Shown here piece after piece: positions 14,854-23,393 of a stretch of 52,699 nt of DNA; within the stretch, counting starts at the first letter, position 1, and every line of letters begins with the position of its first letter. The position numbers and the translations under genes are program-made. Below the pieces are notes generated by a model. That model had not been told where the DNA came from and did no database searches. It saw nothing but the letters and a program-made list of their open reading frames with translations. This DNA is from an uncultured Clostridia bacterium. Its GTDB lineage: Bacteria; Bacillota; Clostridia; Oscillospirales; Acutalibacteraceae. Where the stretch lies: positions 1-52,699 of the forward strand of contig CAMHHL010000007.1 in assembly GCA_946184925.1 (NCBI GenBank), in the 5' to 3' direction.

Positions 14854-17172
14854 TCAAATTGAATCTGTTTTGTAGATGAACTGAACCTTGCCGTCCATAT
14901 CGTCGGAGATTCCGCCGTAGGACTTGTAGGCTGAGGATACCTTCGAGATTGCCTTGAGCCTGTCGATGATGGTCTTTGCGCCGCCGTCAACAGCGTCAAC
15001 AATCGCCGAGACGCCCTCCTTCTTATACTTTTTGAGACCGTCGGAAAGTGTGAGAGAACCGCTGTCGAGCTTCTTTACGCCGTCAACGAGAGTTCCTGTG
15101 CCGTCGTTGAGAACCTTAAAGCCCGTGACGAGCTCTACCGAGCCTACATAAAGCTTGCCTGAGCCGTCCTTGAGCTGTGATACTCCCGACTTGAGCTTTG
15201 CGGTGCCCTTCTTGAGCTCGGAGGTTCCTGCCTTGAGCTCGGCTGTGCCGCTCTTGAGCTTTGCGGTGCCTTTCTTGAGGGTTTTCGCTCCTGTATTGAG
15301 CTCGCCTGAGCCGCCGAGAATCTTCTGAGCTCCGTAGCTTGCGTTATCAACGCCGTTTGTGTAGTTGATTACGCCCTCATAGAAGGTGTTGTAGGAATCA
15401 AGCTGAGTTTTGAGAGCCGCGATTGAAGCGGAACCGGCGGAAGCCTTCTCAATTGCCGCGGCAATCTGAGCCTTGACTTCTGCGCTCTCCATATTTGTAT
15501 CTACAAGGCTCTTAATCTGAGCCTCGGTCTGAGTTGAGATAGTTGTTTTGATAGCTTCTGTCGCCATCTGAGCGCTTACAGCGCCGTCAATCTGAGCCTG
15601 AACAGCCTGGTCAAGCATTCCGCCTTCTACAGCCGCGGAGTACTGCTCAACTGTCATTCCTGTTCCCGACTTAGCGAGAACCTGCTCCAGCACCTGAGCC
15701 TGAACGGCTGCGGTGACCTTGCCTCTTATGAGCTCCTCCTGAGCACGGACAGTGGCTTCGACAGTCTCGCGCGCGGTTTTTTCGGCGAGCTTTGTGACCG
15801 TATCCTTGTCGAGCGAAGCGGTAACTCCGTCGAGAACTGAAGCGTAATTCTCAATAGTCAGCTTGTCAACGCTGAGACCTGCTGCCTTGAGCTCGGTGTC
15901 AGCGGTTGAGAGCAAAGTGTTGAACACTGTCTTTGCGCCGGAAGTGAGTACGGCGCTGTTTGAGGAAAGAGTACCGAGACCGCTCGCGAGCTCGCTGATT
16001 CCGGCTTCGAGGGTTGAGGTACCGTTTTTGAGTGTTTTCGCGCCCTTATCGAGCTTGATAACGCCGTTGTTGAGCGTACCTGCGCCCTTGTCGAGCTTTG
16101 CTGCACCTTTGTCGAGAGTATTAACTCCGCTACCGAGTGTGCCGATTCCGTTGTCGAGAGTTTTTGCGCCGTCGGAAAGAGCCTTCGCGCCGTCGCTGAG
16201 CTTCTTGACGCCTGAGATGAGGTCGCCGGATTTGGTAAGCATGGTGTGAATGCCCTTGTAAAGAGCGGACGAACCGTCAACAAGCTTGTCGGTGGCGGAG
16301 GTAAGCTCGCCGAGCTTGTCGGAAAGCTCGTCAACCTTTTCGTCAAGCTTTGTAAAGTCGATGTCGCTGAACATATCGTTCGTTGCGACAGTGAGTGTTG
16401 TTGTGAGTTCAAAATCCTTGACGTCCGCCTTGATTTCGACATAGGAAGGAATTTCGAACTTGTCGGTGTCGAGGTTGAGGCTCTCGCCCATTCCCGGGAG
16501 AGCAAAGCCGGCTACGATTGTGTGGCTGCCGTCGTTGATGACCTTGCCGTTGCTGACCTCGACGTTTGTGAACTTCTCGTTGTCAAGCATTGTTCCGGTG
16601 AGCATTACGAAGGGAACGTAAATCTTCTCCTTCTTGCCGTCGATTTTGACGGTCTTGTACTGCTTATTATCATAATCAAAGCGCATTGTTACCTTGCCGC
16701 TCTTGCCGGCAAGCTCCTTGGGGCTTACGGACTTGCCGTCGAGCTTGAAGCTTACCTTCAAGTCAACCGGGAGGTCATCCTTGCCCTCGCCCTGATAGTA
16801 GATGTCGTTTCCGTCTGCGTTCCAGACATACTGATTATCCTTGCCGATTGTGAAAGTTTCGTCACCCTTGACGTTCTTCACTCCGCTGAGATTGGTCTCG
16901 TCACCGAGCTTGTCGAGCTTTTCGGGATTCTTTACCCAGTCGCTGACTACAATCTTGCTCGGTGTGCCCTCGGCGTCTGCGATTACATAGACTGTCTCCT
17001 CCTTGAAGGTTTCGCCCTCAGAGGTTGAGGCAGATGAGGCTGTATCTGCCTTTTTTGCGGGAGCGGCTTTTTTAACGCCGGCGCTGTAGGCTGTTGTCGC
17101 AACCATACTGCACAGGATAATAAGACCGAGAACCGCCGAAAGGACCCTTGGTGCTGTCTTTCTGATACTCAT
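14854..17172 (-). CDS. Secreted LxxG heptad-repeat partner of MMPL exporter
   Basis: 772 residues. An N-terminal signal/anchor (about 8-30), a beta-rich domain (about 60-270), then long coiled-coil-like tracts of xxxLxxG heptads (about 300-400 and again 630-740, for example KLDKGAGTLNNGVIKLDKGA). Between the tracts lies a helical region rich in Ala/Gln. This matches the X-X-X-Leu-X-X-Gly repeat family that accompanies MMPL/YhgE-type membrane proteins. No C-terminal membrane helix is seen. Its ATG overlaps the MMPL stop (ATGA). It likely bridges the exporter and the cell wall. Confidence 0.82.
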   Translation of the reverse strand: MSIRKTAPRVLSAVLGLIILCSMVATTAYSAGVKKAAPAKKADTASSASTSEGETFKEETVYVIADAEGTPSKIVVSDWVKNPEKLDKLGDETNLSGVKNVKGDETFTIGKDNQYVWNADGNDIYYQGEGKDDLPVDLKVSFKLDGKSVSPKELAGKSGKVTMRFDYDNKQYKTVKIDGKKEKIYVPFVMLTGTMLDNEKFTNVEVSNGKVINDGSHTIVAGFALPGMGESLNLDTDKFEIPSYVEIKADVKDFELTTTLTVATNDMFSDIDFTKLDEKVDELSDKLGELTSATDKLVDGSSALYKGIHTMLTKSGDLISGVKKLSDGAKALSDGAKTLDNGIGTLGSGVNTLDKGAAKLDKGAGTLNNGVIKLDKGAKTLKNGTSTLEAGISELASGLGTLSSNSAVLTSGAKTVFNTLLSTADTELKAAGLSVDKLTIENYASVLDGVTASLDKDTVTKLAEKTARETVEATVRAQEELIRGKVTAAVQAQVLEQVLAKSGTGMTVEQYSAAVEGGMLDQAVQAQIDGAVSAQMATEAIKTTISTQTEAQIKSLVDTNMESAEVKAQIAAAIEKASAGSASIAALKTQLDSYNTFYEGVINYTNGVDNASYGAQKILGGSGELNTGAKTLKKGTAKLKSGTAELKAGTSELKKGTAKLKSGVSQLKDGSGKLYVGSVELVTGFKVLNDGTGTLVDGVKKLDSGSLTLSDGLKKYKKEGVSAIVDAVDGGAKTIIDRLKAISKVSSAYKSYGGISDDMDGKVQFIYKTDSI

Positions 17173-19247
17173 TGTTTTTCCTCCTTCTTTCTGAAACCGA
17201 TAGTTGTCTTGGCAATAAGCTTGTCAAACAACATAAACATTGCAGGTAAAATAAGAATTACACAGAGCATACTGATTATTGCTCCGCGAGCCATCAGCGC
17301 GCACAGTGAGCCTATCATATCGACGTCGGAATAGACCGCAACGCCGAAGGTCGCGGCGAAAAGACCGAGTGCGCTGACGATAATTGACGGGATTGAGGTT
17401 TGAAGCGCCGTTATGACCGAGGTTCGCTTGTCGTTGCCGAGGGAGCGCTCCTTCTTGTACCTTGTTGTCATTAGAATCGCGTAGTCAACCGTCGCGCCGA
17501 GCTGGATTGTACTGATACAAATCGGAGCGATAAACGGGAGCGAATCTCCGAGGTAATGCGGCAGACCGAGGTTGATGAAAATCGCAAGCTCGATAACCGC
17601 AACGAGGATAACCGGGAGCGAGATGCTCTTTTCGACAACAGCGATGATGACAAAAATCGCGAGAATCGAAATCCAGTTGACAACCTGGAAGTCTATATTG
17701 GTGACGTCAATCATATCGTTGACGCACGAGGATTCGCCGATGAGCATTCCCTTTTTGTCGTACTTTTTGATTATCTTCGTTATATCGTTAATCTGGGTTT
17801 TTACGTTGTCGGTGGCTGTCTTATACTCGGAGTTGACGAGCATAAGCTCCCACTTGTCACTTTTCAGAACAGAGGTTATGCTCTCGGGGAGCATTTCCTC
17901 GGGAATCATATTTCCGACAAGGCTCTCAAGTCCGAGCACATATTTGACGCCCTTGACCTTCTCGAGTTCCTTCACCATCTTGTGGACATTCTTGTTTTCA
18001 AGGTGGGAGTCAAGCAGAATCATATGAGTTGTACCAACGCCGAAATCCTCCTCGAGCTTCGTGTTGGCGATTATGTTGTCCATATCCTTGGGCAGGCTCT
18101 GGGAGAAATTGTAGTAAACCTCTTCGTTGGTTTTTGAATAGCCGTAGAGCGAGGGGCCTACCGCAACGAGGAATACAATGAGGAAAACAGGGAAGATTTT
18201 GACAATTCCTGTCGCGAGCTTTTTCGTCTTGGGAATAAGCGAACGGTGCATTGTTTTCTCGAGCGGCTTGTCGAGCACAAGAATCATTGCCGGAAGAATA
18301 GTTACGCAGCCGAGCACACCGAGCAGAACACCCTTAGCCATTACTATGCCGAGGTCTCTGCCGAGTGTAAAGCTCATGAAGCACAACGCGATGAAACCGG
18401 CTATTGTGGTGATTGAGCTTCCGAGAACCGAGCGGACAGTCTCCTTTATAGCGATTGCCATTGCTTCCTTGTGGTCCGGGATAAGCTGCTTGTGCTCCTC
18501 ATAGCTGTGCCAAAGGAAGATTGAATAGTCCATCGTGACCGCAAGCTGGAGCACGGCGGCGAGCGCCTTTGTGATATATGAAATCTCGCCGAGGAAGAAG
18601 TTTGAGCCCATATTCAGGAGAATTGACATTCCGATGCTGGCGAGGAATACAAACGGGATAATCCAGTTGTCCATGAACAGCATCATAGCAACGACGGCGA
18701 GCACAACCGCGATTCCGACGTAGATTGTCTCTTCCCTTTCGGCTAAGTCACGCATGTCCGTTACCATTGCCGACATACCGGAAACGAAGCACTGCTTGCC
18801 GGTTATGCTGCGGATTTCGGTAATCGCGTCCATTGTTTCGTCCGCTGAGGTTGAGGTGTCGAAGAACACCGCCATGAGCGTTGCGTTATCAGTATTGAAG
18901 GCTTCGTAAACCTTGTCCGGGAGCACATCAATCGGAACGCTGAGGTCGGCTATGTCCGCATACCAGAGAACTGTATCGACATGATCGACCTTCTTGATTT
19001 TATCCTCTAGCTTGACGACGTCCGCGGGCTCCATATCCTCAACAATTATAAAGGAAAAAGCACCCTTGCCGAAGTCGTCCATAAGGTAATTCTGCCCTTT
19101 GACGGTATCGAGATTCTCGGGAAGATAGTTGAGCATATCATAATTCACTCTGGTAAAAATCATTCCGAAAACAGAAGGCACCATCAGGGCGATTGCGATA
19201 ATGAGAATAACTACACGGGTTTTGACTATTGCTTTGCCGAATCTCAT
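17169..19247 (-). CDS. MMPL/RND-family exporter
   Basis: 692 residues with two repeats of a membrane helix, a large outside loop and a five-helix bundle (helices near 8-30, 175-330, 350-370 and 530-680). The helix-4-like motifs (QLAVTMDYSIFLWHSYEE, QLGATVDYAILMTTRYKK) carry the Asp-Tyr pair associated with proton coupling in MMPL proteins. Such transporters export lipids or hydrophobic compounds; substrate unknown. First gene of a pair with the LxxG-repeat protein; promoter and operator lie at 19284-19312, and tetR is directly upstream on the same strand. Confidence 0.88.
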   Translation of the reverse strand: MRFGKAIVKTRVVILIIAIALMVPSVFGMIFTRVNYDMLNYLPENLDTVKGQNYLMDDFGKGAFSFIIVEDMEPADVVKLEDKIKKVDHVDTVLWYADIADLSVPIDVLPDKVYEAFNTDNATLMAVFFDTSTSADETMDAITEIRSITGKQCFVSGMSAMVTDMRDLAEREETIYVGIAVVLAVVAMMLFMDNWIIPFVFLASIGMSILLNMGSNFFLGEISYITKALAAVLQLAVTMDYSIFLWHSYEEHKQLIPDHKEAMAIAIKETVRSVLGSSITTIAGFIALCFMSFTLGRDLGIVMAKGVLLGVLGCVTILPAMILVLDKPLEKTMHRSLIPKTKKLATGIVKIFPVFLIVFLVAVGPSLYGYSKTNEEVYYNFSQSLPKDMDNIIANTKLEEDFGVGTTHMILLDSHLENKNVHKMVKELEKVKGVKYVLGLESLVGNMIPEEMLPESITSVLKSDKWELMLVNSEYKTATDNVKTQINDITKIIKKYDKKGMLIGESSCVNDMIDVTNIDFQVVNWISILAIFVIIAVVEKSISLPVILVAVIELAIFINLGLPHYLGDSLPFIAPICISTIQLGATVDYAILMTTRYKKERSLGNDKRTSVITALQTSIPSIIVSALGLFAATFGVAVYSDVDMIGSLCALMARGAIISMLCVILILPAMFMLFDKLIAKTTIGFRKKEEKQ

Positions 19248-19283
19248 TCCATTATCCCTCCAAGTGTTTTTTTATTACACTTT

Positions 19284-19312
19284 ATTATAGCGCTATGGTT
19301 AGTTAACATAAA
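19284..19312 (-). promoter_or_regulatory. MMPL promoter with overlapping operator-like GTTAGTTAAC
   Basis: Minus strand: TTTATG (19312-19307), 17-bp spacer, TATAAT (19289-19284). GTTAGTTAAC (19298-19307) lies in the spacer and shares a 9-base core with the palindrome at 14714-14731, so it is a likely site for the neighbouring TetR protein. Confidence 0.55.
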
Positions 19313-19326
19313 CGGGCACAAAAAGG

Positions 19327-19351
19327 GCTGTGCCTAATTTTTAGGCACAGC
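19327..19351 (-). terminator. Terminator of the tetR gene
   Basis: GCTGTGCCTAA/TTAGGCACAGC, an 11-bp stem with a 3-base loop, followed on the minus strand by CCCTTTTTTG. Confidence 0.85.
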
Positions 19352-19372
19352 GGTCAAAATGTCTAATTAATC

Positions 19373-19942
19373 TTAAGCCTTTGTGTTGAGCTCCGAGCCC
19401 TTTTTGATGGCTCCGAGCATTGCACCGTCAAAAAGAATACAAATTCGGCGGAGCTGATCGCGCAAATCATACTTCATATCGGAAGAAAGCCAGTCAATTA
19501 CAAAACCGATAAGCAGGCATTTGTAATATAGCACAAGGGCGGATTTGTCCCTTTCGCTGATATTGTAATCGCGGCTGACCTGAGAAATGTAGGACGAAAC
19601 GGTTTTGTTCGAAATTTTCTCGAGATAGCGCTCAAACATCTCGCGGCTGGCTGAATTGTAGATATGATAGACTGCGGCTCTGTTCTCTATGGCAAAATCC
19701 ACCGCGGAGAGAAGCTGCTCATAGAAGGTGGTGCTCTCCTTCTGGTTTGTGACGAGAGTTTCCGCTTCCTCGGTGAAAATTTCTTCAAGTAGCGAAGGAA
19801 TGTCGTTGTAATGATAATAAAACGAGTTACGGTTGATTCCGCATTCCTCCGCGATGTCCTTGACTGTTATTTTATTCAGGGGCTTTTTGTTGAGAAGCTC
19901 CATGAAAGTTTGTTTAATTGCTTTGGCTGTAAAAGTTGACAT
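19373..19942 (-). CDS. TetR/AcrR-family transcriptional regulator
   Basis: 189 residues. The N-terminal helix-turn-helix reads ITVKDIAEECGINRNSFYYHY, diagnostic of TetR. The C-terminal ligand/dimer domain is not conserved enough to name a ligand. I chose ATG 19942, eight bases after GAGG; an upstream in-frame ATG adds 19 unlikely residues. Promoter TTGCAT-17-TAATAT is visible upstream. It probably represses the adjacent MMPL pair through GTTAGTTAAC-like sites. Confidence 0.88.
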   Translation of the reverse strand: MSTFTAKAIKQTFMELLNKKPLNKITVKDIAEECGINRNSFYYHYNDIPSLLEEIFTEEAETLVTNQKESTTFYEQLLSAVDFAIENRAAVYHIYNSASREMFERYLEKISNKTVSSYISQVSRDYNISERDKSALVLYYKCLLIGFVIDWLSSDMKYDLRDQLRRICILFDGAMLGAIKKGSELNTKA

Positions 19943-20132
19943 AAGACAATCCTCACTTGAGATTGTTATTATATTATCACACTTTGGTGAATAATGCAAT
20001 GCTTATTGTTAAATTTATTAATTATTCTTTGAAATTTATTCAAAAAATGTATAAATTTCCAAACAATCATAAAAAATAGTATTTTCGGCAAATATATTGG
20101 AGCGATAAACAAATGCATAATTGAAAAACAGA

Positions 20133-20161
20133 TTGAAAAAACCGCCCTCTTATGATAATAT
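20133..20161 (+). promoter_or_regulatory. Promoter embedded in an inverted repeat
   Basis: TTGAAA (20133-20138), 17-bp spacer, TAATAT (20156-20161). The -10 region forms TATGAT-AAT-ATCATA, and outside it AAACCGCCCT pairs with AGGGTGGTTT around 20138-20178, enclosing the ribosome site. Confidence 0.6.
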
Positions 20162-20179
20162 CATAGAAAGGGTGGTTTT

Positions 20180-20581
20180 ATGATTTACACAAGATTTTCT
20201 TTCTGGCTGAGCTGCGCAGCGGCGGCGTTCCCCATAGTTATGCTTCCGGTTCCGGCGTGGGCTATGGTAATCGGAATACTTCTGATTTTTCTGCTCGGGC
20301 TCTACCGCTACAGAATCGCGACCTTGGTCGAATCTGGAGCGTGGGTTTACGGCTGGTATGTGATGATAACGCGCGGTGAGCCGGTTATATTCTGGATTGG
20401 GCTTACGGTATTTATTGCGTGGGTTATAGCGAATATACTGCTCTACAGTCAGTTTTTTCTTCTCAGGAGCATTATAAGAATCGGCAAAAACGAAGGACTA
20501 AACTACACAAACAAAAAACGCCCCTCAAACCGGGACGGACTGAATTTTACAAACAACAAAAAGAACATTTCGGATAAATAA
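20180..20581 (+). CDS. Small integral membrane protein, function unknown
   Basis: 133 residues with three to four hydrophobic helices (about 8-25, 28-45, 55-65 weak, 72-95) and a charged, Asn/Lys-rich tail of about 30 residues containing two similar LNYTNKK/LNFTNNK repeats. Family not recognised. GGGTGG precedes ATG 20180. Monocistronic, ending at the hairpin 20583-20611. The internal tail repeat and the promoter palindrome are its unusual traits. Confidence 0.65.
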   Translation: MIYTRFSFWLSCAAAAFPIVMLPVPAWAMVIGILLIFLLGLYRYRIATLVESGAWVYGWYVMITRGEPVIFWIGLTVFIAWVIANILLYSQFFLLRSIIRIGKNEGLNYTNKKRPSNRDGLNFTNNKKNISDK

Positions 20582-20582
20582 A

Positions 20583-20611
20583 CGGAGCTGTCGCAATTGC
20601 GGCGGCTCCGT
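20583..20611. terminator. Bidirectional terminator (GCTGTCGC...GCGGCGGC type)
   Basis: ACGGAGC and GCTCCGT outer arms around CGCAATTGCG, T-rich on the plus side. It separates the membrane protein from the convergent ABC transporter operon. Similar hairpins occur at 28322-28350 and 41580-41603. Confidence 0.75.
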
Positions 20612-20620
20612 GTTTTGTTA

Positions 20621-21379
20621 TTAACCTTTTACCTTGGCGAGGAAGGCGCGGACGCGGTCGTTCTCCGGATTGTCAATAACGTCCTCGGGCTTGCCCTGCT
20701 CGACTATATATCCTTCGTCCATAAAGATTACTCTGTCGGAAACGTTCCTCGCGAAGTCGATTTCATGGGTTACGATAACCATGGTCATCTTCTCGCTCGC
20801 AAGAAAACGGAGCACCTTGAGAATCTCGGATGTAAGCTCGGGGTCGAGCGCGGACGTCGGCTCGTCGAAGAAAAGAATCTTCGGATTCATTGCAAGGGCT
20901 CTCGCAATCGCAACGCGCTGCTGCTGACCGCCGGAGAGCTGACAGGGGTAATAATCCGCCTTGTCGGCTATTCCCATCTGCTCGAGAAGGCTCATTGCCT
21001 CCTCGACAACCTCTCCCTTCTGACGCTTTTGGATATGAATCGGAGCGTCAGTGATATTCTTGAGCACCGTATAATGCGGAAACAGATTGAAGTTCTGGAA
21101 CACAAGCCCGAAGTAGTTCTGAATCTTTTTGAGCTGAACCTTCGGTGCATAGACAGACTTGCCGTCAACCTCGGTTACAGCGCTTTCGCCGCAATACGAG
21201 AGCGTTCCGGAGTCCATTGTTTCGAGCATGGTAGCGCAGCGGAGAAGCGTCGATTTTCCACTTCCGGACGGGCCGAGAATCGAGACGACCTCTCCCTCCT
21301 CGACGGAGATGGAGATATCCTTGAGGACCTCAAGGTCATCAAACGTCTTTTTGATATTGTTGATTTCAAGAAGCTTCAT
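20621..21379 (-). CDS. Polar amino-acid ABC transporter ATPase (GlnQ-like)
   Basis: 252 residues. Walker A GPSGSGKST (about 34-42), signature LSGGQQQRVAIARAL (about 147-161) and Walker B ILFFDEPTSALDPEL are all present, together with the H-loop in VTHEIDFA. Length and motifs match ATPases of glutamine/polar amino-acid importers (GlnQ/TcyC). Last gene of the SBP-permease-ATPase operon, 12 bases after the permease, with AAGGAGGTG before ATG 21379. Substrate not defined by sequence. Confidence 0.92.
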   Translation of the reverse strand: MKLLEINNIKKTFDDLEVLKDISISVEEGEVVSILGPSGSGKSTLLRCATMLETMDSGTLSYCGESAVTEVDGKSVYAPKVQLKKIQNYFGLVFQNFNLFPHYTVLKNITDAPIHIQKRQKGEVVEEAMSLLEQMGIADKADYYPCQLSGGQQQRVAIARALAMNPKILFFDEPTSALDPELTSEILKVLRFLASEKMTMVIVTHEIDFARNVSDRVIFMDEGYIVEQGKPEDVIDNPENDRVRAFLAKVKG

Positions 21380-21391
21380 CGGAACACCTCC

Positions 21392-22159
21392 TTAGTGCGT
21401 ATAATAATTCATCTTCTTCTCTATTCTGCCCATCACGAACGAGACGATAAGGTTGAAGAGATAGTAGAAGATACCCGCGACGAACAGCGGCATAATGTTG
21501 CTCTGAGCAGCGGCAAGCTGCTTTGCGATTGTGAACATCTCGATGTAAGTAATCGCAAAGGCGAGGGATGTATCCTTGACGAGAGTGATAATCTCGTTGG
21601 TAACCGGCGGAATTACGTGGCGAACCATCTGCGGGAACACAATCTTCATGAAGGTTTGGGCGCGTGTGTAGCCGAGAACCTTAGCCGCCTCGTACTGTCC
21701 CTTGGGAACAGCCTCAATTCCGCTGCGGTAAATCTCAGCAAAATAAGCGGCGTAATTCAGCGCAAAACCGATGATAGCCGCGTAGGTGCGGTATTGGGGC
21801 GTAAGCGGTATTTTGAACACATAATACGGCCCGTAATACACGACGATAAGCTGAAGCATAAGCGGAGTTCCGCGCATAATCGAAATATAGAACTTGGTTA
21901 TAAGCTCGACCACCTTGAAGCGCGAACGGCGCGCAAAGCAGACGAGAAGTCCGAGCGGCATGGAAAAGATAATCGTGAAAGCGAACAGCATGAGCGACGC
22001 CCAGATTCCCGACGAAAGCTGGCTAATGACATTGAGCAGCCAGTTGAAACCTTCGCCGCCCGAGGACGATGCTGCCGGTATCTTGCCGCATGAGGCTAAA
22101 ACAGCCGGGATGAGCAGCAGTCCGAAAAGGAACATTGCTATAATTGGTTTTTTCTTCAT
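21392..22159 (-). CDS. Polar amino-acid ABC permease with a lipobox-like N-terminus
   Basis: 255 residues. The HisM/GlnP-type membrane domain carries the EAA loop (GIEAVPKGQYEAAKVLGYT). Unusually, the protein begins with a lysine-rich, hydrophobic stretch ending LIPAVLASCGK, which looks like a lipoprotein signal with a Cys at about residue 24. A Ser/Gly-rich linker then leads into the membrane domain. I chose ATG 22159 because GGAG lies seven bases upstream. The signal may be a relic of a fused binding protein. It follows the binding-protein gene across a terminator hairpin. Confidence 0.85.
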   Translation of the reverse strand: MKKKPIIAMFLFGLLLIPAVLASCGKIPAASSSGGEGFNWLLNVISQLSSGIWASLMLFAFTIIFSMPLGLLVCFARRSRFKVVELITKFYISIMRGTPLMLQLIVVYYGPYYVFKIPLTPQYRTYAAIIGFALNYAAYFAEIYRSGIEAVPKGQYEAAKVLGYTRAQTFMKIVFPQMVRHVIPPVTNEIITLVKDTSLAFAITYIEMFTIAKQLAAAQSNIMPLFVAGIFYYLFNLIVSFVMGRIEKKMNYYTH

Positions 22160-22202
22160 ATTATACTCCGATTTGACTGAAAGATTTCTATGTACAGAAA
22201 AA

Positions 22203-22228
22203 TCGGGACTGCGTTTCGGCAGTCCCGA
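22203..22228 (-). terminator. Intercistronic attenuating terminator
   Basis: TCGGGACTGC/GCAGTCCCGA stem followed by TTTTTC on the minus strand, located between the binding-protein stop and the permease start. It would leave more binding-protein than permease/ATPase message, a common design in such operons. Confidence 0.8.
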
Positions 22229-22242
22229 AGCTTTTTCGTTAA

Positions 22243-23109
22243 TTATTTGCCGAGGCAAACAGCGTCAGTGAGCTTGTATTTCTCAGCGATTTCGGCGAAT
22301 TTGCCGTCCTTTGCCATCTCGAGGAGAGTCTTTTCGACTGTATCCTTAAGCGCTTCGTTGCCCTTCTTGAAGCCTATGCCGTACTGCTCGGAAGCAATCT
22401 GCTCGTTAAGAACTACGAATTCGTCACCCTTGTTTTCTACGTTGTAGGAAGCAACGCCGATGTCCATGCAGATAGCGTCAACAGCACCGGACTCGAGGTT
22501 CATGAAGGCTGTGTTATAGTTGTCAACCTGCTGAAGGTCAGCGAAGGAAGCAGTGAGCTGCTTGTTAGCCTTTGTAGCGTCCTCGTCGGTAAGAGCGTGA
22601 AGAGCCGAGGAATCAGCCTGAACAACAACGGTCTTGCCCTTGAGGTCAGAGAGCTTGCTGATGCCGGAATCCTTCTTTACTACAACAACCTGAGAGTTGT
22701 CAACGTAAGGCACTGACCATGTGTACTCATCCTCACGGCCCTGGATTGTGAAGCCGTTCCAGATGCAGCTGATTGTGCCGGAGTTAAGCTCCATATCCTT
22801 GCTGTCCCACTCAATCGGCTGTGCAACATATTCCCAGCCGAGACGGTTGCAGACTTCCTGAGCAAGCTCGAGGTCAAAGCCTGTGTACTCGCCTGTCTTT
22901 TCGTCCTTGTAGCCGTAGGGAGGAAACTCAGCGTCGAAGCCAACGATGAACTTTGTGCCGCCGTCCTCAGTTACGGTAGCGGAAGTCTTGGACTCGCCGG
23001 AGTTATCTGAAGTTTTTGAAGAACTGTCGTTATTGCCTGAGCCGCAGCCTGCGAAAACGGCTGTTACAGCCATGAGCGCAACAATAACCAGAGCTAATGT
23101 CTTTTTCAT
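22243..23109 (-). CDS. Polar amino-acid ABC transporter substrate-binding lipoprotein
   Basis: 288 residues. A lipoprotein signal ends in AVFAGC (Cys about 21), followed by a Ser/Asn-rich linker. The binding domain has FIVGFDAEFPPYGYKDEKTG near the front and the VCNRLGWEYV segment, typical of SBP family 3. Exported and lipid-anchored, it delivers amino acids to the permease. Promoter TTGACT-17-TAAAAT lies at 23154-23182. First gene of its operon. Confidence 0.92.
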   Translation of the reverse strand: MKKTLALVIVALMAVTAVFAGCGSGNNDSSSKTSDNSGESKTSATVTEDGGTKFIVGFDAEFPPYGYKDEKTGEYTGFDLELAQEVCNRLGWEYVAQPIEWDSKDMELNSGTISCIWNGFTIQGREDEYTWSVPYVDNSQVVVVKKDSGISKLSDLKGKTVVVQADSSALHALTDEDATKANKQLTASFADLQQVDNYNTAFMNLESGAVDAICMDIGVASYNVENKGDEFVVLNEQIASEQYGIGFKKGNEALKDTVEKTLLEMAKDGKFAEIAEKYKLTDAVCLGK

Positions 23110-23153
23110 AATTTACACCCCATAAATAAGATTACTTTTTCAAAAGCTTTATC

Positions 23154-23182
23154 ATTTTATCATGTCACTAAAGTAAAGTCAA
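23154..23182 (-). promoter_or_regulatory. Promoter of the amino-acid importer operon
   Basis: Minus strand TTGACT (23182-23177), 17-bp spacer, TAAAAT (23159-23154). The leader is about 40 nt, with no riboswitch. Confidence 0.65.
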
Positions 23183-23218
23183 CAATATTATTGAAAAATA
23201 TTGCATAAAACAGCGAAA

Positions 23219-23245
23219 AAAACGGCGAACCGCAGTCCGCCGTCA
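23219..23245 (-). terminator. Terminator behind the two small peptide genes
   Basis: ACGGCG/CGCCGT stem followed by seven T on the minus strand. Confidence 0.7.
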
Positions 23246-23257
23246 AATCTTTGGTTG

Positions 23258-23383
23258 TTAATCGAGAACATTTCCGATTTCGTTGAAATTGCCCTCGTAA
23301 TTATACTCATTCTGTGAAACCGTGAGGCAATCCTCGGTATTGTAGTCAATCATCTCAAACTCGGGAGCGATATACTTTTTCAT
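23258..23383 (-). CDS. 41-residue acidic peptide, possible leader-like peptide
   Basis: ATG 23383 is preceded by GAGGAGG at ideal distance. The peptide starts KKYIAPEFEMIDYNTEDC and is acidic, with a single Cys and an Asn/Tyr/Gly-rich end. Peptides with this MKKY.APE.E-type opening are widespread in Clostridia and remain uncharacterised; a RiPP precursor is conceivable, but no maturation enzyme is nearby. Coupled to the upstream signal-peptide frame. Confidence 0.65.
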   Translation of the reverse strand: MKKYIAPEFEMIDYNTEDCLTVSQNEYNYEGNFNEIGNVLD

Positions 23384-23393
23384 AAGAGCCTCC

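Noticed and set aside
16246..17028. 260-codon rightward frame inside the LxxG gene
   Set aside because: Antisense shadow without a ribosome site; the leftward gene has a signal peptide and family repeats.
20597..22093. 498-codon rightward open frame
   Set aside because: Runs antisense across the complete ABC ATPase and most of the permease, whose motifs are unambiguous; a shadow of GC-rich codon positions.
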